A stretch of 64,000 nt of DNA from Apostichopus japonicus (lineage: Eukaryota > Echinodermata > Holothuroidea > Aspidochirotida > Stichopodidae): the NCBI RefSeq assembly GCF_037975245.1, contig NC_092568.1, positions 40,000,631-40,064,630 on the forward strand. The letters are read 5' to 3'. Each line of letters begins with the position of its first letter. Position 1 is the stretch's first letter. This document shows, in pieces, positions 28,801 through 40,864 of this stretch. The position numbers and the translations under genes are program-made. Below the pieces are notes generated by a model. The model did not search any database, was not told where the DNA came from, and worked only from the letters and a program-made list of their open reading frames with translations.

Positions 28801-31800
28801 AAGTCACATTTATCGTGATATACGGTACAATTTGGGGTACTGTTTTCAGTTTTGAGTATTAGGTTGTGGAAAATTTGAAGTGCCTCCTCAAGTTAACTGC
28901 TAAGTCTGAGCTCAAACAATTGTTTTGTATTGTACACAAGTCTTTGAACAAAATTTTCCAACTTTGACATCATATTTCAGACAAGAAACTATTGCACTAT
29001 ATACCGTAACTTGTGCTATGCAGTACAGTGTATGGGGGTACTGCATTTTATTTTGAAGTACTATTTTAACTTTGGAGTCCTTGCATGTGATAATCGGAAA
29101 TGAAAAATCAAGTAACTTGCTATGACTGAGCTCAAATATGTGTTTCTTATAGTTAACAAATCCATCAACTAAACTTTTCCAACTTCAACTTCTAATTTTA
29201 GAGACAAAACTAGGAAAAGTCACATTGATCGTGATATACGGTACAATTTGGGGTACTGTTTTCAGTTTTGAGTACTAGGTTGTGGAAAATTTGAAGTGCC
29301 TCCTCAAGTTAACTGCTAAGTCTGAGCTCAAACAATTGTTTTGTATTTTACACAAGTGTTTGAACAAAATTTTCCAACTTTGACTTCATATTTCAGACAA
29401 GAAACTATTGCACTTTATATACCGTAACTTGTGCTATACAGTACAGTGTATGGGGGTACTGCATTTTATTTTGAAGTACTATTTTAACTTTGGAGTCCTT
29501 GCATGTGATAATTGGAAATGAAAAATCAAGTAACTTGCTATGACTGAGCTCAAATATGTGTTTCTTATAGTTAACAAATCCATCAACTAAACTTTTCCAA
29601 CTTCAACTTCTAATTTTAGAGACAAAACTAGGAAAAGTCACATTTATCGTGATATACGGTACAATTTGGGGTACTGTTTTCAGTTTTGAGTACTAGGTTG
29701 TGGAAAATTTGAAGTGCCTCCTCAAGTTAACTGCTAAGTCTGAGCTCAAACATTTGTTTTGTATTGAAAACAAGTCTTTGAACAAAATTTTTCCAACTTT
29801 GACATCATATTTCAGACAAGAAACTATTGCACTTTATATACCGTAACTTGTGCTATACAGAACAGTGTATGGGGTACTGCATTTGATTTTGAAGTACTAT
29901 TTTAACTTTGGAGTCCTTGCATGTGATAATCGGAAATGAAAAATCAAGTAACTTGCTATGACTGAGCTCAAATATGTGTTTCTTATAGTTAACAAATCCA
30001 TCAACTAAACTTTTCCAACTTCAACTTCTAATTTTAGAGACAAAACTAGGAAAAGTCACATTTATCGTGATATACGGTACAATTTGGGGTACTGTTTTCG
30101 GTTTTGAGTAATAGGTTGTGGAAAATTTGAAATGGCTCCTCAAGTTAACTGCCAAGTATGAGCTCAAACATTTGTTTTGTATTGAAAACAAGTCTTTGAA
30201 CAAAAGTTTTCCAACTTTGACATCATATTTCAGACAAGAAACTATTGCACTTTATATACCGTAACTTGTGCTATACAGTACAGTGTATGGGGGTACTGCA
30301 TTTTATTTTGAAGTACTATTTTAACTTTGGAGTCCTTGCATGTGATAATCGGAAATGAAAAATCAAGTAACTTGCTATGACTGAGCTCAAATATGTGTTT
30401 CTTATAGTTAACAAATCCATCAACTAAACTTTTCCAACTTCAACTTCTAATTTTAGAGACAAAACTAGGAAAAGTCACATTTATCGTGATATACGGTACA
30501 ATTTGGGGTACTGTTTTCAGTTTTGAGTATTAGGTTGTGGAAAATTTGAAGTGGCTCCTCAAGTTAACTGCCAAGTATGAGCTCAAACATTTGTTTTGTA
30601 TTGTACACAAGTCTTTGAACAAAATTTTTCCAACTTTGACTTCATATTTCAGACAAGAAACTATTGCACTTTATATACCGTAACTTGTGCTATACAGTAC
30701 AGTGTATGGGGGTACTGCATTTTATTTTGAAGTACTATTTTAACTTTGGAGCCTTGCATGTGATAATCGGAAATGAAAAATCAAGTAACTTGCTATGACT
30801 GAGCTCAAATATGTGTTTCTTATAGTTAACAAATCCATCAACTAAACTTTTCCAACTTCAACTTCTAATTTTAGAGACAAAACTAGGAAAAGTCACATTT
30901 ATCGTGATATACAGTACAATTTGGGGTACTGTTTTCAGTTTTGAGTACTAGGTTGTGGAAAATTTGAAGTGCCTCCTCAAGTTAACTGCTAAGTCTGAGC
31001 TCAAACAATTGTTTTGTATTGTACACAAGTCTTTGAACAAAATTTTCGAACTTTGACTTCATATTTCAGACAAGAAACTATTGCACTATATACCGTAACT
31101 TGTGCTATACAGTACAGTGTATGGGGGTACTGCATTTTATTTTGAAGTTCTATTTTAACTTTGGAGTCCTTGCATGTGATAATCGGAAATGAAAAATCAA
31201 GTAACTTGCTATGAATGAGCTCAAATATGTGTTTCTTATAGTTAACAAATCCATCAACTAAACTTTTCCAACTTCAACTTCTAATTTTAGAGACAAAACT
31301 AGGAAAAGTCACATTTATCGTGATATACGGTACAATTTGGGGTACTGTTTTCAGTTTTGAGTATTAGGTTGTGGAAAATTTGAAGTGCCTCCTCAAGTTA
31401 ACTGCTTAGTCTGAGCTCAAACAATTGTTTTGTATTGTACACAAGTCTTTGAACAAAATGTTCCAACTTTGACATCATATTTCAGACAAGAAACTATTGC
31501 ACTTTATAAACCGTAACTTGTGCTATACAGTACAGTGTATGGGGGTACTGCATTTTATTTTGAAGTACTATTTTAACTTTGGAGTCCTTGCATGTGATAA
31601 TCGGAAATGAAAAATCAAGTAACTTGCTATGACTGAGCTCAAATATGTGTTTCTTATAGTTAACAAATCCATCAACTAAACTTTTCCAACTTCAACTTCT
31701 AATTTTAGAGACAAAACTAGGAAAAGTCACATTTATCGTGATATACGGTACAATTTGGGGTACTGTTTTCAGTTTTCAGTACAAGGTTGTTGAAAATTTG

Positions 31801-34494
31801 AAGTGCCTCTTCAAGTTAACTGCTAAGTCTGAGCTCAAACATTTGTTTTGTATTGAAAACAAGTCTTTGAACAAAATTTTTCCAACTTTGACTTCATATT
31901 TCAGACAAGAAACTATTGCACTTTATACACCGTAACTTGTGCTATACAGTACAGTGTATGGGGGTACTGCATTTTATTTTGAAGTACTATTTTAACTTTG
32001 GAGCCTTGCATGTGATAATCGGAAATGAAAAATCAAGTAACTTGCTATGACTGAGCTCAAATATGTGTTTCTTATAGTTAACAAATCCATCAACTAAACT
32101 TTTCCAACTTCAACTTCTAATTTTAGAGACAAAACTAGGAAAAGTCACATTTATCGTGATATACGGTACAATTTGGGGTACTGTTTTCAGTTTTGAGTAC
32201 TAGGTTGTGGAAAATTTGAAGTGCCTCCTCAAGTTAACTGCTAAGTCTGAGCTCAAACAATTGTTTTGTATTGTACACAAGTCTTTGAACAAAATTTTCG
32301 AACTTTGACTTCATATTTCAGACAAGAAACTATTGCACTATATACCGTAACTTGTGCTATACAGTACAGTGTATGGGGGTACTGCATTTTATTTTGAAGT
32401 TCTATTTTAACTTTGGAGTCCTTGCATGTGATAATCGGAAATGAAAAATCAAGTAACTTGCTATGAATGAGCTCAAATATGTGTTTCTTATAGTTAACAA
32501 ATCCATCAACTAAACTTTTCCAACTTCAACTTCTAATTTTAGAGACAAAACTAGGAAAAGTCACATTTATCGTGATATACGGTACAATTTGGGGTACTGT
32601 TTTCAGTTTTGAGTATTAGGTTGTGGAAAATTTGAAGTGCCTCCTCAAGTTAACTGCTTAGTCTGAGCTCAAACAATTGTTTTGTATTGTACACAAGTCT
32701 TTGAACAAAATGTTCCAACTTTGACATCATATTTCAGACAAGAAACTATTGCACTATATACCGTAACTTGTGCTATGCAGTACAGTGTATGGGGGTACTG
32801 CATTTTATTTTGAAGTACTATTTTAACTTTGGAGTCCTTGCATGTGATAATCGGAAATGAAAAATCAAGTAACTTGCTATGACTGAGCTCAAATATGTGT
32901 TTCTTATAGTTAACAAATCCATCAACTAAACTTTTCCAACTTCAACTTCTAATTTTAGAGACAAAACTAGGAAAAGTCACATTGATCGTGATATACGGTA
33001 CAATTTGGGGTACTGTTTTCAGTTTTGAGTACTAGGTTGTGGAAAATTTGAAGTGCCTCCTCAAGTTAACTGCTAAGTCTGAGCTCAAACAATTGTTTTG
33101 TATTTTACACAAGTCTTTGAACAAAATTTTCCAACTTTGACTTCATATTTCAGACAAGAAACTATTGCACTTTTAATATACAGTAGCTTGTGCTATACAG
33201 TATGTGTATGGGGGTACTGCATTTTATTTTGAAGTACTATTTTGACTTTGGAGTCCTTGCATGTGATAATCGGAAATGAGAAATCAAGTAACTTGCTATG
33301 ACTGAGCTCAAATATGTGTTTCTTATAGTTAACAAATCCATCAACTAAACTTTTCCAACTTCAACTTCTAATTTTAGAGACAAAACTAGGAAAAGTCACA
33401 TTTATCGTGATATACAGTACAATTTGGGGTACTGTTTTCAGTTTTGAGTACTAGGTTGTGGAAAATTTGAAGTGGCTCCTCAAGTTAACTGCCAAGTATG
33501 AGCTCAAACATTTGTTTTGTATTGTACACAAGTCTTTGAACAAAATTTTTCCAACTTTGACTTCATATTTCAGACAAGAAACTATTGCACTTTATATACC
33601 GTAACTTGTGCTATACAGTACAGTGTATGGGGGTACTGCATTTTATTTTGAAGTACTATTTTAACTTTGGAGTCCTTGCATGTGATAATCGGAAATGAAA
33701 AATCAAGTAACTTGCTATGACTGAGCTCAAATATGTGTTTCTTATAGTTAACAAATCCATCAACTAAACTTTTCCAACTTCAACTTCTAATTTTAGAGAC
33801 AAAACTAGGAAAAGTCACATTTATCGTGATATACGGTACAATTTGGGGTACTGTTTTCAGTTTTGAGTACTAGGTTGTGGAAAATTTGAAGTGGCTCCGC
33901 AAGTTAACTGCTAAGTCTGAGCTCAAACATTTGTTTTGTATTGTACACAAGTCTTTGAACAAAATTTTTCCAACTTTGACTTCATATTTCAGACAAGAAA
34001 CTATTGCACTTTATATACCGTAACTTGTGCTATACAGTACAGTGTATGGGGGTACTGCATTTTATTTTGAAGTACTCTTTTAAATTTGGAGTCCTTGCAT
34101 GTGATAATCGGATATGAAAAATCAAGTAACTTGCTATGACTGAGCTCAAATATGTGTTTCTTATAGTTAACAAATCCATCAACTAAACTTTTCCAACTTC
34201 AACTTCTAATTTTAGAGACAAAACTAGGACAACTCACACTTATCTTGATATCCGGTCCAATTTGGGGTAGTTTTCAGTTTTGAGTATTAGGTTGTGGAAA
34301 ATTTGAAGTGCCTCCTCAAAGTAACTGCTAAGTCTGAGCTCAAACATGTGTTTTGTATTGAAAACAAGCCTTTAAACAAGAATTTTCCAACCTTTATTGC
34401 TTTATTTAGACAGGAAACTAGTGCACCTTATATGTACAGTAACTCTTGCTATACAGTACAGTGTGTGGGGGTCCTGTTTTAACTTTGGAGTCCT
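4806..34494 (+). repeat. Major satellite array, about 418-bp monomer, about 71 copies
   Basis: Head-to-tail tandem array. The landmark AGGTTGTGGAAAATTTGAAG recurs at 5071, 5490, 5909, 6327, 6745, 7163 and so on, up to 34289, giving 417-419 bp spacing. The first monomer (4806) lacks about 153 bp after GTTAAC. Each monomer has two related halves, starting at GCTCAAATATGTG and GCTCAAACATTTG and spaced alternately about 196 and 223 bp. Both halves share, in order, an AACAAATC/AACAAGTC block, TTTTCCAACTT, an AGACAAAACT/AGACAAGAAACT block and GGGGTACTG...AGTACT. Most copies differ by a few substitutions or 1-3 bp indels. The monomers next to 34494 are the most diverged (CAACTCACACTTATCTTG in place of AAAAGTCACATTTATCGTG), as expected at an array edge. 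The array has no gene; its 62-92-codon minus-strand frames are by-products of repetition. It is a candidate pericentromeric or heterochromatic satellite, but location cannot be read from sequence. Confidence 0.97.
12400..30200 (+). repeat. Higher-order repeat core of the satellite
   Basis: Diagnostic variants define recurring monomer types: a (CACTATAGACCG and CAGTATATGGGG), b (GAGTATTAGG with CTATGCAGTAC), c (CACATTGATCG with TTTTACACAAGTG), d (GATAATTGG with GTGGCTCC), e (GGTAAAATTTGG with TTTTCGAAC) and f (CAGAACAGTG with GCATTTGATTTT). Type a landmarks end at 12782, 13615, 16119, 16952, 18203, 19872, 20705, 23209, 24878, 25713, 26546, 27797 and 28630, so they are separated by 2, 6, 2, 3, 4, 2, 6, 4, 2, 2, 3 and 2 monomers. 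The run a-b-a-b-c-d-d-e appears near 12.6-15.9 kb and again near 19.7-23.0 kb. The variants at shift +7090 match with few differences. Such order and identity point to recent unequal exchange or block amplification. Borders were judged by eye. Confidence 0.85.
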
Positions 34495-34510
34495 CCCTTA
34501 CCAAACATGA

Positions 34511-35160
34511 TGGCTTATTTAGGCTTCTGAATGCCTTCATTAAGGCTTCTGAATCCTTAAATAAGGATGTGAAGCCTTATACTAAAGCTTCATGACTATG
34601 AAGCCTTAAATTGAAGCCTAACAAGCATTCAGAATTAAGTCTTCATGAACTTGAATAAGGATGTGAAGCCTTAAATAAAGCTTCATGACTATGAAGCCTT
34701 AATTTGAAGCCTAACAAGCATTCAGAATAAGTATTCATGAATCCGAAGCCTTATTTTCTCACTTCTGTGAAGCCTAACAAGCAGTCAAATAAGGATTCAT
34801 GAATTTGAAGCTCTATATTGACATTGCTGTGAAACCTTACAAGTCCTCATGAGTTTGAAGCCTTATTTTGGCATTGCCATCGAAGCCTAACAAGCAATCA
34901 AAATAGGGATTCATGAATTTGAAGCTCTATTTTGACACTGATGTGAATTCCTTACAAGTCCTCATGAGTTTGAAGCCTTATTTTGGCATTGCCATCGAAG
35001 CCTAACAAGCAATCAAAATAGGGATTCATGAATTTGAAGGTTTATTTTGACATTGCTGTGAAGCCTTACAAGCTTAATTCTTCATGAGTTTGAAGCTTAA
35101 TTTTGGCATTGCTATGAAGCCTAACAAGCAGTCAAAATAGGGATTCATGAATTTTTTTTT
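34511..35160 (+). repeat. Left subterminal repeats (GAAGCC family)
   Basis: Dense GAAGCCTTA, GAAGCCTAACAAGCA and GGATTCATGAATTTGAAG words, partly in tandem with a period of about 117 bp. For example, TTTTGGCATTGCCATCGAAG occurs near 34863 and again near 34981. Many DNA transposons carry subterminal repeats as transposase-binding clusters; that role is inferred here from position only. Confidence 0.8.
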
Positions 35161-35174
35161 TCTTCTAATATTGG

Positions 35175-35468
35175 CTATAGGCTGCATGCATTGGCTTTGG
35201 AGAATTGCCCAAGACTTTTGTAATGGACAGATCCTTGGTCATATACAATTCAGTGGACAAGCACATTCGAGATACTGTAGGCATTTAAAGGAAGGCATGT
35301 ACGCACGCTAGAAAAGAGTAACTATAGGCTGCATGCATTGGCTTTGGAGAATTGCCCAAGACTTTTGTAATGGACAGATCCTTGGTCATATACAATTCAG
35401 TGGACAAGCACATTCGAGATACTGTAGGCATTTAAAGGAAGGCATGTACGCACGCTAGAAAAGAGTAA
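35175..35468 (+). repeat. Perfect 147-bp tandem duplication
   Basis: The 147-bp unit starting CTATAGGCTGCATGCATTGG at 35175 is repeated directly at 35322 with no difference that I can see. Both copies end in GAAAAGAGTAA. The identity implies a recent duplication. Confidence 0.92.
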
Positions 35469-38400
35469 CAACCGTCAAGGCCAAGACTACATTGGTACCC
35501 CCCTTTTACAGTGTCAGCTCCCTGGAGAGGCATTGGCTATGTGCAGTACTGATGCTAGCCAATTAGTGCAAATACCATTATATGAAAGAAGTATTCCTAT
35601 ATACTTAGCACTTACTGGACAATACAGTGATGAAAAGCTTAATGAATGGTAAAATATTTCCTGTGTAGCCATATACGATGAGTTAATTTTGACACAGAGA
35701 TATCAACTAAAGCTGTTTAAATTATGTACAATTGAATATTATTGCTACACTGTCAAGAGAATGCCCTTCTGATCACCTTTTGTAATAAGTTTAACCCTAC
35801 ATCAGAATTCCAGTGAACATCAGTATGTATTAATTGGAACTCATTACTCAAAATAAAGTAGAGAAAGTAAACCATTGTTCTTAAGTGTTGTGATACAAGT
35901 GGAAACTGTTCTGCATCCATGGTGGCCAGGGTATCAGGGGATCCCTAGCTCTGTAGATGATTCATACAAATGACATATAAAAATCAATGTCCTGCCATGA
36001 AACTTTTGATGATTTGTCAAGTACCTGTACCATTCAATTTTATTGATATTTCTCTCTATCAAATTAAAAATGATGATGATTCAGATAATACTGTATATAG
36101 GATGATTATATCATATTTTATTACAATAAGTTTTGGTAGGAATGAAGAGTTTGATTATTTTTCTTTTCCAGATGAGCTCTTGACATCTTAAGATGCAAAC
36201 AAGCACTCATTTTTTTTCAAATTTCAGCTAGCTGGTTGTTTAAAGTAACCTCATGCATTGGTGATATATGTTATTAAATGGAGCACCCTGAAATATAAAG
36301 CATTGATTTGGTATTCTCCCATGAGTTATAAGGAAATGCCATTGTGTATTTAGCTACTGTACATGCTTCAAACTGTGCCTTGATTGCAACTTTACATACT
36401 GTGATGACAGAAATTTAAAAACTTTATAAAAAATACAGGATGATGCGCTATGACTTTTTGAAGTTTATATTTGGTATTGCCTGCACTCTCAAAATAATCA
36501 TTTTACCACTTATACATTAACTAATGTTCAATAAATGCATTACTACAATAAGTTGGTGAAAGTCAAGTGGACTACTCTTCTATGTTACACCCCTGGTAGT
36601 CAAATTGGGGTCACAACCCTTTTACGGACACCAAATGTTTTTTTGGGTGGCCAAATGTAAACAGTCAATTGGAAAAATGTCAGCCAGTCTTTTTAGTTAC
36701 TAGGAATTCAAAACGCGCGTTCCAGGGACACATCTGCCCGAAAAAGTTTGCATTCCACAGATAAAAACTTATGTCCCCCAAGACAAACCTGTGTTAAATG
36801 CACAAGCCAAGCTATGACCTTTACGTTCTTTTGAAGTCAAGTATAACAACCCTAGATCACAATTTCTTGCAGTTTGAGACTAAATATAATTGTTGAGGCC
36901 TATATATACACACAAACAAATTAAAAAAGATAAAATTAGTTGCAGTACATTTCAAGAAAATGTGCAAATTTGAATGTTCACCAAATTTGAATGTTCACCA
37001 AAGCTGATGTTTTTCCTGTTCTGGTAGACTTAGCCTAAGCTAATTGCATTACATACACAGTACGACTTCCTTGAGTACTGTAGGCCAAAACAAAAACTAT
37101 ATTTGGCATTACTTTACATCGTGACTAACAGCAAATAAGTCTTTGGATTGTTCTTTGCAAAACAACTTCTGTCATCCACCCCTACCCACCCCCCTCCCCC
37201 CCAAGAAAAAAAATAATAGAACGGCAACCTAAGTGTAATTGTTCTTCCTTCTGAGCACTGAACACGAGCCCTTCAATCTAATAATTCAGGTAACTCTTGC
37301 GCCGTAGATTAAGCGGTAAAGGTTTGACAAATTTCCAAAGAGATACGCAATGCCCTCTTGAGTCAAAAGTGAACGACAGCCATTAAGACAGAAAGAAAGA
37401 TGAGAGGCTTACCACAGCAAGTTGCAACAAATACTTTTCAAATTGATTTAACCTATCAATTGTGAACAAGAATAGCATTTTTCAGCATTGTACTGAATTC
37501 ACAATTTATTCATATAGTCATTTATATCTATAGTGTTCCTGTTGTGTTGATTACTTTCTTTCTCCAAACAATACTGATCAGAATCAGCTTTCCAAATTCC
37601 AATAAAAAGATTATGTTATAACACAGTGACCTGTACGTTCATGAGCTTTTTGCACCACGTTTCTGGTCAGTTCGAATCTGCTACTGTAACTTTACCATTA
37701 AATTTCTCTAAATTAATGTCTCTTTGGACTAAACAGGAACCACATGTAGTATTGTTTGTTTACTATTTACTACTAAAATACTTTAGACTAGTATGATCTA
37801 GCCAAAAAAAAAAAAATTTTCTGCCTCCAGCTTTGCATTTTAAGGGCAGTTCCAGGCTCCTAACTTTAAAGAAGCTTAATTGTATACCCTGCCCATGTAA
37901 TTTTGGTGGACTAGGCTACAGGGCTAAGCCTAGGTATAGACCAAGACAGTAATAGTAATACAAAGAAGATATAGCCTAGGCCTCTTCACAATATTACCCT
38001 ACTAAAAAGTACTAGGTTTTCTGTAGGCAGCCTATAGCCTTACCAATACCACAGGCTGTATACCTTTTTGTTCATGGTGGGAAAAAGATCCAGTTCCATC
38101 ATAACTGAAGTAATAAAAGTCATTTTAACAACCTTTCAGCTCCATTTCCTTCATTGATTCCTTCTGTTGGGATCGATTTAAGTGGCACCAACGTTAGTAG
38201 TATTCAGACTAGTCGTAGAACTAGTACTAACAGGGCTTACGGCTACACTAACATTAGTGTCATACATATTGGGCCTAACGTAAGGCATCTTATCACCATT
38301 GTCTAAATCGTCAAACTGAGATGAGCTTAGTCGCACCGTGTGGTTCGTGGCATACATTTAAACGGGTTGCTTGTCCTGAAATAGTCTCTATATTTAGAAG

Positions 38401-38500
38401 GCATTGTAGGCCTCAATATTGATCGACAAAAGTTTCGGAATTTTCTTAGAGTATAGAACTGAAGTAACGTCGTCGGTACTTACTCTTAAAGTCTAAGGAC
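35469..38500. other. Element interior, no gene recognised
   Basis: AT-rich sequence with simple tracts (C-rich near 37180-37202, A run at about 37805-37816). A 73-codon frame at 35970-36191 has an acidic, aromatic C-terminus but no recognised family or supporting splice sites. From about 38.1 kb the CpG content rises toward the putative promoter. Confidence 0.4.
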
Positions 38501-38519
38501 AAGGTACGTAGGGTCTATA

Positions 38520-38535
38520 CATATCGCGCGATATG
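38520..38535. promoter_or_regulatory. CpG-rich 16-bp perfect palindrome
   Basis: CATATCGCGCGATATG equals its own reverse complement and is followed by nested TGTACAGTACAG sequence. It lies about 0.5 kb upstream of the first putative exon in the CpG-richer part of the element. It could be a binding site for a dimeric protein; no factor is identified. Confidence 0.4.
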
Positions 38536-38879
38536 CGCACTGTACAGTACAGTATACTATTTTACGTCGGTCGAAGTTAAGTTGAACATTGCTGTCGACA
38601 ATATGAATATGCATAATGACCTACCGTAACGATGCGGAACTAAACCGCAGATGACGTGCCCGGTACGTTTATTCACCATTTTTTAATTTTGTCTGGTCTT
38701 CTAAAGCCGAGACAAACGATACCCCAAAAAAAAGACAACCCACACTTTTTAAATAAATCTACTTTAATTAATTACACCTGACCTGTTTAACCCACGAAAC
38801 ACGAACCAAATAGATTCGTTTCGTGTTAAAGTTATTACAGTTCACATTTACAAGGAACATTACTCGGGACTATCAATTT

Positions 38880-39047
38880 CGGCGGTAAAACTTATATACT
38901 TTTAAAGATAGTAAAAGTATATATCGGAAGACATCTGTGGCGTGTTGTCGGTATCATCTTTCTTCGGATTTTTTGCTCATTTTAGTGGACACCTCCTGTC
39001 GCGTTCACTCTAGTATCAAGGTTTATTGTTTCTGTCAACGGATCTAG
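38880..39047 (+). promoter_or_regulatory. Putative promoter and 5' leader of the element gene
   Basis: CTTATATACT at 38891-38900 is TATA-like. ATATACTTTT (38894-38903) and AAAAGTATAT (38913-38922) form a perfect 10-bp inverted repeat with a 9-bp spacer. The region is richer in CpG than the rest of the window and precedes a long open frame. The start site cannot be placed by eye. Confidence 0.3.
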
Positions 39048-40490
39048 TGTTTAAAGCAGTTTGGATTCATTATTTCCAGTGATTTAGTTGAGTGCATTTT
39101 TCGAATATCAACTTTTCGGTCATGTTGTAGTAGCCTATACTATAGCCTACCACTTGCATTATACCACTTGCATTGTACGTGGTTCAGAACGTTAGTCGTT
39201 TACCAGCAAGAGAAGAAGTGCAAATATGTTGGAAGCTTGCTGGGGACCGAAGAAGATGAGCTCAGGAGAGAGTATCAACGGTATCAACGTATGCCCCAAC
39301 CAAAATTAACATGTAAGTAATGTTTTTGCATGCTCTCATAATGTTTTAATTTTTTTCTTTATTTTAATTAGGCCTAGGCTAGGCCTACTTTTTTTTTTTT
39401 TACTTCTCCTGAAAAACTAATAGACGTGCAATGTAAGATTAGAAGCTACATCATTCATTGGAAGGATCATGCATCACGGAAGGTCAAATTGATAATATAT
39501 TGCTTCTGAAATTGTTTGGTCCAAATATGAACTGCAAATGCTCCATTGATATTGTGATGCATTAAGATAAACCTTCAATTTTGTTGTTCTGGTTACACGC
39601 ATCATTTCAGCTGTGTCACCTCTTCTGTCTTACTATTGTTTTCTTTGATATATGGACATATTTTGACAGAATAAAGCTCGTTTTAACAAACATTTTCAAT
39701 TTATGTCAAGAAGATTTCACAGAACCTTTGCTCTTTCCTTACAGCAGTCACTTGTGAGGAACTGCATTTCTTAAAATGCTTGACAGGTGCATTGGAATGC
39801 CAACAAGCCTTCCTTGGCAACAAGAAGCAGGTTAGATTTTTGTAGTATTTTTTTAGAGGCATTTTTTAAAGGAGGATAGGTAGGTAGTTGAGAGATACAC
39901 AACTTTCTGTACAGTTTCCCTTCAAATCAGCTATAAATATGCATCCTGCAAAGATTTCCCAAAAAACTGCCTCATCAGTAGCAATTTCAACCAGAAATTT
40001 CTTTAATCAGCAGAAAGAAACAGTTTGTGTTTGAAAGTCAACTTCCCAGTTTAAAGGAAATTCAAATATAAACCACTGTACAGAGAGTAATGTAAAATGT
40101 CATTATTGTTCATCTTTAAACTTAAAGTAGTAGAGGTGTTGGGGAAGTGATGTTGATATACCATGTAAATTGTACCATCTTTGCTTTGCTTCTCTTTTTG
40201 CTTTTGTTTTTATATGCTGCAAGGGCTTGAATCAGAACAATTGATAGAACTCTTTGAATAATACTCCCTCATTTAAAGGGAAGAATGACACTCCACAGCC
40301 ATGCATCCATAATCTTTCCTCTAGGCCTGAGGTTGCTTGTAACTTTAATAAAAGTTGTTCATACTTTTTCTTACAGACAAGGTTTTCAGACCCAGAATTT
40401 TCATTTTTGGATGACATTGCATTTGCACCATCAGAGACATCGGTTGATGAAGACAGTTTTGTCCAAGAATGCGAGAGTAGTGAAACTTGA
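39048..40490 (+). CDS. Three-exon open frame of unknown function inside the transposon
   Basis: Exon 1 is open from 39048 (after a TAG at 39045) to 39312, donor GTAAGT. Exon 2 is 39745-39830, acceptor CCTTACAG, donor GTTAGA. Exon 3 begins at 40377 after TTCTTACAG and stops with TGA at 40488-40490. The phases join cleanly: 1 nt left from exon 1 plus 2 nt of exon 2, then phase 0 into exon 3. That is unlikely by chance for three exons. The first in-frame ATG is 39291, giving about 73 residues; a longer upstream frame with EEDELRREYQRYQR suggests either an unseen 5' exon or a non-ATG start. The predicted C-terminus is acidic (DDIAF, SVDEDSFVQECESSE). A strong donor (GTATGT) follows the stop by one base, so either the last intron lies in the 3' UTR or the stop is a defect. 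I recognise no family. It may be an accessory or captured gene of the element. Confidence 0.45.
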
Positions 40491-40839
40491 GGTATGTCAT
40501 ATATAGTCATCCAATTACTGTATGCTGGCATTTTTGCCATTTGAAAAGGATTGTCCAGCCAAAAGTTATATCAAAGAGTACTATAATCTGAACATTCTGG
40601 TAAAACTTACATTCAAATCTAATGCTTCGTTCTCGAATATTGACATTTGAAGTTTTCAAATTTTGTACCAAGAATAGACTTGAAGCATACAGGTGTGATA
40701 TCATAGCCTAGGTGCACAGTAACCGTGACTGTGTTATTCCGTAGAGTTAGGCCTAGTTAGGCCAGTAATATTCACTACGTACACAATCAGAAAAGACATG
40801 CAGTCACTAATAAAATATAAAAACGTCTGATCACTATAG

Positions 40840-40864
40840 TATATATATATATATATATATAAAA
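40840..40864. repeat. (TA)n microsatellite
   Basis: An uninterrupted TA dinucleotide tract that abuts the left arm of the fold-back at 40861. Confidence 0.9.

Noticed and set aside
4806-34494. CRISPR-like regularly spaced repeats
   Set aside because: The whole 418-bp unit is repeated, without unique spacers, in a eukaryotic sequence.
4806-34494. CENP-B box in the satellite
   Set aside because: I looked for the TTCG...CGGG pattern and found no convincing match in the monomer.
37290-37345. tRNA-like A-box wording (TAGATTAAGCGGTAAAGG)
   Set aside because: No matching B box and no cloverleaf can be drawn.
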